The position numbers and the translations under genes are program-made. 64,000 nt of DNA from contig NW_026947486.1 in NCBI RefSeq assembly GCF_034190915.1, forward strand, positions 28,307,344-28,371,343. Reading direction: 5' to 3'. Positions 56,149 to 64,000 of the stretch are shown here, in pieces (the stretch's first letter is position 1; each line of letters starts with the position of its first letter). The notes beneath the pieces were generated by a model. The model did not search any database and was not told the DNA's origin. It saw only the letters and a program-made list of their open reading frames with translations. The DNA comes from Cavia porcellus. Lineage: Eukaryota; Chordata; Mammalia; Rodentia; Caviidae.

Positions 56149-58540
56149 CACTGATGAATTTTGTTATTAACTCTAGTTTTCTTTTGATGGAGTTTTTGGG
56201 GTCTTTTATGTGGAGTATCATGTCATCTGCAAATAATAAGGTTTTCACTTCTTTCTTTATTTTCTTTATTCTTTTATTTCTCTTTCCTTTTTGTCTAATT
56301 TATCTGGCTATTGTTTCCAGAATTATATTGAATAGGAGTGATGAGAGTAGACATCCTTGTCTTGTACCTGATTTTAGGTTGAATGGTTTCAGTTCTTTCC
56401 ATTTAGTATGATGTTGGCCATTGGTTTCTTATAGCTAGGATTTATCAGATTGAGGTAAATATCATTCATTCTGATTTTCTGTAGGGTTTTTATTATGAAT
56501 GAATGCTGAATTTTATCAAAATCTTTTGCTGTATCTATTGAGATGATCATGGGATTTTTGTCTTTGACTGTCTTGATATTCTGTCTACATATATTGACTT
56601 GCATATGTTGAACCATCCCTGCATTCCAATTATGAATCCCATTTAGTCATGATGTAATATCTTCTTGATGATTTGCTGCATTCTGTGTGCTAGTATTTTA
56701 TTGAGGATTTTGGCATACATGTTCATTAGAGGGATTGGTCTGTAGTTCTTTTTTGTTTGTATCTTTTTCTGGTTTTGGCATTACAGTAATATTTGCTTCC
56801 AGGAATGGGTTAGGGAGGATAAGTTCCATTTCAATTTTATTAAACAATTTGAGGAGCACTGGTGTTAAATCTTCTCTAAATTTCTTGCAGAATTTGCCTG
56901 TAGATCAATTAGGACTTGATCATTTTTTTGTTGGTCAATTTTAAATTACATTTTCAATTGCCTTAACTGATAATGTGTTATTCAGTAATTTTCTATCTCC
57001 TCAGTCCAGCTTTGGTAATTCATATGTTTCTAGGAATCTGCCCATTTCTTCTGTGTTTTCAATCCTGTGGGAATAAAAATTTTCAAAGCAGATATTTATG
57101 ATCTATTGTATTTCCACAGAATCTTTAATAATTTCACCCTTTTCATCTGTATTGCATGAATTTGAGTTATTTCTTCTATTTTCTTCATAAATTTGGCAAG
57201 AGGTTTTATCAGTTTTCTTTATTCATTAAAAGAACCATAATTAGTTTCATTAATTCTGTATATTTTTTCTCAGTCTCTATTGCAGGTTTTTCTGCTCTGA
57301 TGTTAATAATTTTCTCTCTTCTTTGGGTTTTGGGTTGACTCTTCTTTTACTACAAATTAAAGGTATAGCATTAGGTTGTTTATTTGTGCTCATTCTGTGT
57401 TGCTGAGAATTCACTGCTATAAATTTCCATTGTATCCCACATATTCTGTTAATTTGTATTTGCATTGTCTTTTGATTGTATATATTATTCAATTTCTTCT
57501 TTACTTTCACCTGTGACAAATTGATTGTTCAGTAGGATATTAATTAATTTCCATGTGTTTATGTAGCTTTTGCAGTTTCTTTTATTTATTTCCAATTATA
57601 TTGCACTTTTTTTTTTTGTTCCAAGAATTAAACTCATGATCTCACACTTACCAGGCAAGTGTTTGAGCCACTGAGGTAAATCCCCAGCAATCCCCATTGC
57701 ACTTTAATCACATAATATGTATGAGATAATTTCTGTTTTTCATGTTTACTTAAGCATGTTGTATAGGCTAGTATAAGGCCTATTTTAGAGACTGTCCTGC
57801 GTTTAGTTGAGAAGAATATGTATTCTGATATGGTTGGGTGGAACACTGTACACATCTACTAAATTCATTTGTCCATAATTTTTATTCAATTCTTTTATAT
57901 CTTTGATAATTTATTTCTAGTTGTTCTATCTTTTTGTGACAAAGAATGTTGTTTTCCCATTCTAATTGTTATTGCTTTTTTAATTCTTTATGCCTATTAA
58001 TATTTTTCTTATGTAGTTGGGTACTCTCACATTTTATTGTGTGCATACATATTATATATATGATTTTAATTTCTTCCTGTTGAAGTTTTCCCCTTACATG
58101 GATGTAATGATATTTTTATCTATTTTGATCATTCTTGGTTTGAAGCTCATGTTGTCTTCCAACAGAATAGCTACCCTTATTTTTTTCTGGGTTCTTGCCA
58201 CATGGAATATTGTTTTCCATCCTCTGACTTCCAGTTTATAAATTTCCATTTGCAATAGATGTGTTTTTTGTATACAGAATACTGTTGGATTTTGTGTATT
58301 GATCCACTCTGCCAGTCTGTTTCTTTTGATTGGTAAACTGAGATAATTTATATTATGGTTAAAACTAATATCTATTTGCTTATATGTATCATGTTATCTT
58401 TCTGCTGTTAGGTTCCTAGTTTTCCTTACTGTTTCTTTGCCCTGCTAGTTGATTTCTTTCTGTTATTGTTCTTGGAGTTTTGGACATACTTATGCCTTTC
58501 TACAATATCTTTCAGTTTTCTTTGTATGGTTGATTGGGTC
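56149..58540 (-). pseudogene. L1 ORF2 remnant, RT to endonuclease start
   Basis: The minus-strand reading includes FADDMILHIKDP near 56,220, an IDTAKDFDKIQH motif near 56,530, linker and endonuclease to the ORF2 start near 58,405, then a little ORF1 C-terminus. It probably belongs with 52,061-53,044, with the 53,045-56,148 L1 inserted and about 0.9 kb of ORF2 lost. A SINE lies at 57,610-57,695. Confidence 0.72.
57610..57695 (-). repeat. tRNA-derived SINE with 10-bp duplication
   Basis: The minus strand has box A (TTTACCTCAGTGGCTCA) and box B (GAGTTTAATTC), then an A tail (T run on +). attgcacttt flanks both sides (57,600-57,609 and 57,696-57,705). Confidence 0.8.
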
Positions 58541-58544
58541 ATGT

Positions 58545-59189
58545 TACTTAATTGTCATGTATTTATGAGGTTTTACATTCTCTTATGCCATTAATTTCCA
58601 ATTTCAATCCACTATGGTCAGCTAATATGCATGGAATCACTTCAATGCCTTCACATTTACTTATGCATGTTACATGGGCTCACATTTGGTCTATTTTAGG
58701 AAATGTTGCATGTGTAGTTGAGAAGAATATATATTCTGATGTTTGTTGAAACACCATGTAAACATTCAGTAAGTATATTTTTTCCACAGGTTTGATTCAG
58801 TTCTGTGATTTTTTTGCTGACTTTTTGTCTAGTTTGTGAAAATACTGTATTAATGTCCCGTAATAAAATTGTGTTACTGTGGTTTTCTATTTTTCTTGTC
58901 TAACAGTATTTGTCTTATACAGTTAATTGCTCCCATATTTCGGGCATGTATACTTATGATTGTTATCACTTGCTTTTGAATTTTCCCTCTAATACACATG
59001 TAGTGACTTTCTTTATCTTTTTTGATCATTCTTGGTATACTGCTCATTTTGCCTGCAAACAGAATAGCTACTTCTGCTTTTTTTCTGGGTTCCTGCTGCA
59101 TGGAATTTTTTTTTTCATCCTTTCACTTTCAGTGTATGAGGTTTTTTGTTTGTTTGTTAAACATATTTCTTCTGTGCAGTATATTTGAG
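58545..59189 (-). pseudogene. Second L1 endonuclease remnant, split by two LTR elements
   Basis: It repeats the endonuclease region already seen at 57,700-58,400 (FSTTKH..SKI segment near 58,700; ILFAGKMS near 59,060), so it is a different copy. It stops at 59,189. Its continuation is 59,718-59,731, then 63,742 onward. Confidence 0.7.
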
Positions 59190-59194
59190 GATCC
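59190..59194. repeat. 5-bp target duplication of the solo LTR
   Basis: gatcc here and at 59,713-59,717. Confidence 0.65.
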
Positions 59195-59712
59195 TGTGAT
59201 AGCTCAGACCTTGGAATAAAACCCAAGGAAGCAAGAAATTAAAATTTGGGGAGCAAAGGTTTATTTTAGGCCAGGCCTGATGTCACAGTCTCCAAGAGCC
59301 AATTTGGAGACTGCGCACCTCACAGCTAAAGGCAGTGACTTATGAAGCAAAAAACCACAGGAATGCTATGGCTATTGACACAATTAGATTGCAGCTGGCA
59401 GCTGGACCTTACAGAACTCTCTATAATGTCCAGAGGTTAATTGTTTCTTAAAGAACAACAAGCGCTTCTTTTGTAAATAGCAGCACAATTTAGCACAATT
59501 AGCGCAATTTATGACGGGCCACCAGGTAGGGAAGGGTGTTGCCAGAAACTATTACCTCAGGCCTTTGTTTTATGGCCTTTCAGGAAATTAAAACTTAACT
59601 TATTTAGATGTGAAGGGGGGAAGGGGAAGGGGAGCAGCACGGGGGTTACAGAACAGGCTACATGGCACAGCAGTTAGGAGGGCTCTGTTATAACCTAGTT
59701 TAGGTTACAACA
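59195..59712 (-). mobile_element. Solo LTR (518 bp), minus strand
   Basis: Ends TG...CA, with AATAAA on the minus strand (TTTATT at 59,260-59,265 on +) followed by a T-rich U5. It is flanked by a 5-bp gatcc duplication inside an L1. No internal sequence or second LTR is present, so it is a solo LTR from LTR-LTR recombination. The class is uncertain: 5 bp does not fit the 6 bp of ERV2. Confidence 0.75.
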
Positions 59713-59731
59713 GATCCTGTTTCTTGATATA

Positions 59732-59736
59732 TTCTG
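59732..59736. repeat. 5-bp target duplication, left, of the 4-kb provirus
   Basis: ttctg, repeated at 63,737-63,741. Removing the provirus and one copy restores a normal L1 reading across the site. Confidence 0.75.
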
Positions 59737-60211
59737 TGAAAGAGTTGCTGGCCCAGACCAGACACTTTAACCAGGAAAAGCCTCAGCCAAGTTAGGGGGC
59801 TCCTGTCTCCCCCACCCCTATAGATTTGCCTGTAACCCTATACCCCAATCCCTGTAACTCTGGCGCCAAACGTGTGCCAATGAAATACCTGTGCATCCCT
59901 AGTGCCCCTTGGGGTCTGCCCCAGACAGAGGCTACTTATGGGCCTCACTCCACATGGAGAAGAGGAAGAAGGAGAAAGGGAGAGTGTGTTCCAGAGAGAG
60001 ACCACCGGTCCCGGGGTGGAGATGCTGCGCCCTGGGGGCCGGGGGGGGGGGTCTCTCCCCGCATTCCCAAAATAAAGGTTACTTATATTTTATATTTCTT
60101 ATCTTTGCAGCCACCGCCACCACTCCTTTCACGGCCGTCCACTCCACTCCTTCCATGGACCTCTTTCCCTTCCTTCCCCTCTTCTTCCTCTCCCTCTTCT
60201 CAGACCTAACA
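59737..60211 (+). repeat. 5' LTR of the 4-kb provirus (475 bp)
   Basis: AATAAA at 60,071-60,076, then a T-rich tract and CAG near 60,110, followed by a CT-rich end. Against LTR2 it shows many substitutions and at least three short indels, including one near 59,855, so it is clearly older than the IAP-like provirus. Confidence 0.8.
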
Positions 60212-60213
60212 GA

Positions 60214-60231
60214 TGGTGCCCATGACTCAAC
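60214..60231 (+). promoter_or_regulatory. Primer-binding site, tRNA-His-like
   Basis: TGGTGCCCATGACTCAAC starts 2 bp after the LTR. It resembles the site complementary to tRNA-His (TGGTGCC, then TGACTC) with a one-base insertion and a few substitutions. The position is right; the tRNA assignment is moderate. Confidence 0.5.
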
Positions 60232-60826
60232 AGCAGGTGAGAGACTATAATTTTCCCAGTTTTTTTTTTGGTCCCCTGCTGTTCAAGATTCTTCACTTCT
60301 ACACTCACAAATCCATATCCTCGACTGCTGTTTCTCAACCAACACCCACCTGGTGAGTAACTCCCCAGAGATAGCCACTAAACCAGGCTCTTTGTTTCCC
60401 AGCGCGCGCTCCCTCCTCCCTCTGTCCCTGTCCCACGCACCCTTTGTTCTTGCTCTGGCACGCAGTGTCAGCGGCCAGCAGGGGGGCCACCGGTGGTCCG
60501 GCAGTCACGAGGCAATCTCCTGCGGGGCCGTCGAGGCCCGGACACCCCGGGGAGCCGGCACGGCGACTCTGGACAAGAGCCAAGGCCATTCCCGTGGATT
60601 GTCCCCGCCCACGCCCTGCTCCTCTCCCTCCCCCCTCCCACTGCGTTATAGCTCCCTTTGTTTCCCAGTGCGCACCAGCCCGTCTGCCACCGCTGTTCTG
60701 CCGAGGTTTAAATGAGACCAGACAATAATAGATTCACATAAAACTGCTTTAGATTTTAAACAGCTTTTTTTTTCTTTTCGCTCTCACATCGCATTCCAAT
60801 TCTGTGGGCCCCACAGTTTCGGCCTC
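60232..60826 (+). other. Leader of the 4-kb provirus
   Basis: GC-rich and CT-rich, with no recognised protein. A phrase tttgtttcccag(c/t)gcgc occurs at about 60,390 and again near 60,657, so parts are duplicated. A T run at 60,766-60,774 precedes the GC-rich ORF region. Confidence 0.5.
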
Positions 60827-61936
60827 TTGCCCAGCCCATTCTATGTTCCGCCGGCTCATTCCAGCCGGTCATTTCTGTCGCCACCGCCACAGCGCTGCCG
60901 GGCCCCTGTGCACAGTGGCTTGCGCCCCTGCCTGCACAGCTGCCCCAGCCCAGCCACCCCGTGCCCACTGCTGCATCCCTGCGCCGTGCCCCCCATGCCC
61001 GCCGTCACCGCCCAGGAGCTGCCTCTTTCACAGTGTGCCCGGGGCCCTGGCGCGGCCCGAAGAGCCTTCAGTGCAGAGCCCGCTCAACTTCACACTGTGT
61101 GTCTCCCACTGCCACAGGGCCGCCCTCACCCCGCCCCACTCGTGGGGCCCTGTGCGCAGCTGGCCGTGCCCCTGACTGTGCCGCCGCTGCCTCTGCCACT
61201 GCCTCAGCACCCCTCCGGGGTGCCGAACACGAGCTGCAGCTGCCATCTGTCTGTGACACCAGGCGTCACTTCTGGCCACTACTATGGGCCTCCAAGCCCC
61301 ACCCCCTTACACGGTCGCAGCTCCCTGCACCCTCTTAGCATGTCACAAATGGCGTCTGGGTGGGACCTCAGCCTGCCCCGCCTACCGTGTCCCGCGTTCA
61401 CCCCACCCACTCTACATGTTTCTTGCCAGCCCGCCCCTCCGCGGCACCGAGCACACAGGCTGCCACTGCTGCCCCACAGCACTGGACACGCGCCGGGTGT
61501 GTGCCATGGCCACCATAGTTCCATGGCGCCAGGCGCCATCTCTGATCACCACTCCAGGCCTCCAAGCCCCACCCCCTTACATGGTCGCAGCTCCCTGCGC
61601 CCTCTTAGCGCGTCATGGATGGTGTCTGGGTGGGACCTCAGCCTGCCCCGCCTACCATGTCCCGTGTTTGCCCCACCCACTCTACATGTTCCATCCCGCA
61701 CCAGGCACAACTCTGCTCTCTTCCTACAGGTACTATCTATCTCAGTGTTTCAAGCTGCTTTTAACACTTCACGTTTCCAAAGTCTCGCTGCCCTGCCTAA
61801 ACTTTTCTTTACAATTCAATTCCACTCAAGAGAGGCTATTTTTTTCTTACAATTTTTCTACCATTTATTCACTATTACTGGCCACCTGATAATTTTACCA
61901 ACCTGCCTGCCTTATAATCTTAAATGCCAATATTAA
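60827..61936 (+). CDS. Unrecognised 369-codon Pro/Ser/His-rich open frame in the provirus interior
   Basis: I do not recognise this protein. It is open from ATG at 60,827 to 61,936, in DNA where GC richness makes stops rare, and other frames are also open nearby (60,961; 61,284). It is rich in Pro, Ser, His, Cys and Leu. A segment PPSPTPLHGRSSL occurs twice, about 90 residues apart, because the DNA has a 270-bp-period duplication. The last 60 residues, where the DNA becomes A/T-rich, are hydrophobic. No zinc knuckle, homology region, protease or RT motif is seen. It may be a chance frame, a decayed gag, or captured host sequence. Coding is unproven. Confidence 0.2.
   Translation: MPSPFYVPPAHSSRSFLSPPPQRCRAPVHSGLRPCLHSCPSPATPCPLLHPCAVPPMPAVTAQELPLSQCARGPGAARRAFSAEPAQLHTVCLPLPQGRPHPAPLVGPCAQLAVPLTVPPLPLPLPQHPSGVPNTSCSCHLSVTPGVTSGHYYGPPSPTPLHGRSSLHPLSMSQMASGWDLSLPRLPCPAFTPPTLHVSCQPAPPRHRAHRLPLLPHSTGHAPGVCHGHHSSMAPGAISDHHSRPPSPTPLHGRSSLRPLSASWMVSGWDLSLPRLPCPVFAPPTLHVPSRTRHNSALFLQVLSISVFQAAFNTSRFQSLAALPKLFFTIQFHSREAIFFLQFFYHLFTITGHLIILPTCLPYNLKCQY
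61286..61690 (+). repeat. Direct duplication, 270-bp period, in the provirus interior
   Basis: About 130 bp from 61,286 is repeated from 61,556 with few differences (cctccaagccccacccc to the tctacatgtt end). The period of exactly 270 bp keeps the reading frame. Confidence 0.85.
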
Positions 61937-63258
61937 GCTCCTACATACTTACTTAATTCTACAGATAACTTTTACTATAGTCCAGATCTCAAACAATAAG
62001 GCAAAACTTGACCTTCAAGCTCCACAGAGACCTTGCTATGGTTGTTCATATTTTAAATAACACTTATAATTCTGAGACAGACAAATCTACACAAGGTGAA
62101 GCTACCTGCCCCCCCCCACCATGGGCCTCACTCAAATGCAGCAGAAGACATCAGACAAAATCCCCCATCCTGGCATTCTTTGAGACCTTACTCCAGGGCT
62201 GTTTAGGCTATCCTGGCCACCAGAGAGTGGCCTGGCCATCCTACCTGATAGCCCTCTATCAGGTGGTGGCGACAGAAATGACCAGCTGGAATGAGCCCTC
62301 ACTGCCAAAAGACCTTATTCCACCACTGTTGGGTTATCCTGGCCACCAGAGAGTGGCCTGGCCACCCTAGCTTGTCACTCTCAAAGGTCACAGGGGCCAA
62401 GCGCCTTGGTAGATGTCTGTCTCAGAATCCAAATCACATTAAAATTCAAGGTAAGACATTCTCTATATTCGTGGACATAAGGAGACCACATATACAGAGT
62501 TCTTACTGAGTTGTTAGGCTAATAAATCCTCAATGTCTCATGGAATATTAAAGGTCAACCTATGCCAGTTACAAACAGGGCCCATTTTTATACAGGTCCC
62601 AGTCCTAAATCCTAAAATGTTTTTATTCCCTTTTAAACTGCCATTCTGGTTTCACATCATTCAGGCCCTAGATCTAACCATCCTTTTGATACTCATCTTT
62701 GCCTTACGACTCACAAGTTGTCATGTTTTGTTGTCCAGTTTGGTTCTTAATTTCTTACATTCTATTAATGATCATTTCTATAGCAGGACTCTCTAACAGG
62801 ATTGCCTACAGACTCCAATGTCATATATACCAGAGACAAGCCTTACCTACCTACCTTTTAACTTTTATGCTTTCATATGGGGGAGTAAACACCTCTCATA
62901 ACTTCACTCCTCCTAATCCCACATTTAATTTTTCAGAATTCTGCCTTGCCACCTCAACGTCATCCTGATAGAATAACAGGTCTAAATCAGACACCTTTCC
63001 CTCTACCTCACTTGGGTCCATAAATATGACAGTGCCATGTCTCCTCATAACATCTTGTTTCTTTGCTTTTTCCAGTCTAACATATGTACATTCACCAGTG
63101 AAGTTGTCCTGGCTAAAACACCTAACATCAGCGTCTACCTGGGCATCAACCTTCATCCCGTCAACTCCCCTAGACCCCAATACAGTGCCCTCAGCCAGCA
63201 GGAAGTAGTTACAGAGAGAAATCTTCACCCCTTTTCCTAATAATCATAATATGGGGTA
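61937..63258 (+). other. 3' interior of the 4-kb provirus, no assigned gene
   Basis: Short open frames on both strands only (up to 120 codons). A 37-bp phrase with tatcctggccaccagagagt is repeated at about 62,209 and 62,335. The last bases before LTR2 (ATAATATGGGGTA) are a weak polypurine tract. I see no env-type features. Confidence 0.45.
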
Positions 63259-63736
63259 TGAAAGATTTGCTGGCCCAGACTGGACACTTTAACCAGGAAA
63301 AGCCTCAGCCAAGTTAGGGGGCTCCTGCATCCCCCGCCCCTGTAGATTTGCCTGTAACCCTATACCCCCATCCCTGAGAACCTGTTTCTGGCACCAAATG
63401 TGTGCCAATGAAATACCTGTGCATCCCTAATGCCCCTTGGGGTCCGCCCCAGACAGAGGCTACTTATGGGCCTCACTCCACTTGGAGAAGAAGAAGAGGA
63501 AGAAGGAGAAAGGGAGTGTGTTCCAGAGAGAGACCACCAGCCCCGGGGTGGAGATGCTGTGCTCCGGGGGCCAGGGGGTTCTCTCCCCGTATTCCCGAAA
63601 TAAAGGTTACTTATATTTTATATTTCTTATCTTTGCAGCCACTGCCACCACTCCTTTCACGGCCGTCGACGCCACTTCTTCCACAGACCTCTTTCCCTTC
63701 CTTCCCCTCTTCTTCCCCCTCTTCTCAGACCTAACA
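63259..63736 (+). repeat. 3' LTR of the 4-kb provirus (478 bp)
   Basis: Starts TGAAAGATTTG, AATAAA at 63,599-63,604, ends CCTAACA. The same element order as LTR1 confirms the pair. Confidence 0.82.
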
Positions 63737-63741
63737 TTCTG

Positions 63742-64000
63742 CAAGTCCATTTTTTTATTTGGTGAATTGAGGCCCCTCATATTGATGGATATAACTGATG
63801 TATATTCACTTAAACTTCATCATGTTAATTTTTTTGTTATTGGTTCCCTGATTTTCCCCTTTTGTTTAATTGCTTGCCTGCCTTGTGGTTTCCTTCTTTT
63901 TTTCTTCTGTGAATTCTGGTCACTTTTATTTATATGTAGTATGTCTTTCAGTACTCTTTCTAGAGTTAGTTTGTTGACCATGAATTTCTTCGGTTGTTCT
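63742..64000 (-). pseudogene. L1 remnant, ORF2 start and ORF1 end
   Basis: Continues the L1 interrupted at 59,189/59,731: minus-strand ORF2 N-terminus (ATTLNVNGL-type segment near 63,780) and, from about 63,900, ORF1 C-terminal domain sequence. It runs out of the window. Confidence 0.72.

Larger units (their letters stand above)
59737..63736 (+). mobile_element. 4.0-kb LTR provirus with no recognisable gag or pol
   Basis: LTR1 (59,737-60,211) and LTR2 (63,259-63,736) both start TGAAAGA and end CCTAACA, with a 5-bp duplication outside. The primer site is like tRNA-His. The 3,047-bp interior has no zinc knuckle, protease, RT, RNase H or integrase motif that I can find. It has a GC-rich block (60,400-61,720) and an A/T-richer 3' part. 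It looks like a non-autonomous element mobilised by another virus. Confidence 0.8.

Noticed and set aside
53000..56175. Microhomology (aattttgttattaactct) at both sides of the 53-56 kb L1 as its target duplication
   Set aside because: The two sites are different ORF2 positions of the host L1, and the match does not sit exactly at the L1 ends, so it is weak evidence.
55772..56411. Open frames of 117-160 codons on both strands over the 82-bp repeats
   Set aside because: Openness follows repeat phase; the proteins are repeat-encoded and unrelated to any L1 product.
62896..63228. 110-codon minus-strand frame near the 3' end of the 4-kb provirus as a host gene
   Set aside because: It is antisense to the provirus, has no recognised domain, no exon structure and no conservation evidence.

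Overview
The window looks like a mammalian genome segment, most likely rodent, made almost entirely of retrotransposons. I see no host exon, rRNA, functional tRNA, CRISPR array or bacterial-type operon. The case for a rodent rests on three things: tRNA-derived SINEs of the ID type (box A and B, A-rich tail, about 15-bp target duplications), LINE-1 (L1) elements with tandem-repeat (monomeric) 5'UTRs, and an IAP-like provirus. I cannot name the species from sequence alone.

Layout. 1-439 is a probable old LTR (-). 440-4,779 holds old (+) L1 sequence. 4,780-8,080 is a decayed betaretrovirus-like (ERV2) provirus on (-), lacking its 3' part. 8,081-11,965 is the 3' half of a (+) L1. 11,970-34,912 is a four-level nest: an old (+) L1 is split by a (-) L1 (14,549-32,677), which is split by a full-length young (-) L1 (16,932-29,182), whose 5'UTR is split by an IAP-like (-) provirus (23,325-28,547). 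34,913-50,845 is a second nest of three levels: a (+) L1 fragment split by a (-) L1 (36,069-50,572), itself split by a full-length young (+) L1 (36,522-43,938). 50,846-59,189 holds old (-) L1 pieces, SINEs and some unassigned DNA. 59,190-63,741 holds two LTR insertions 19 bp apart in one old (-) L1: a solo LTR (-) and a 4-kb provirus (+) with a GC-rich interior in which I recognise no retroviral gene. The same L1 resumes at 63,742.

Coding potential. The (-) L1 of nest I has an open 1274-aa ORF2 (endonuclease, RT, Cys-rich C-terminus), but its ORF1 carries two one-base gains in A runs. The (+) L1 of nest II has an open 350-aa ORF1, but its ORF2 is broken several times. The IAP-like provirus has a long gag and integrase but lacks protease and the RT core, and has an in-frame stop in pol. 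By the markers I can see, no element here is fully autonomous. The most informative signals are the dated insertion order, the tRNA-Ile primer site, the matching PR/RT deletions in two proviruses, the different L1 promoter repeats, and the odd interior of the 59.7-63.7 kb provirus.
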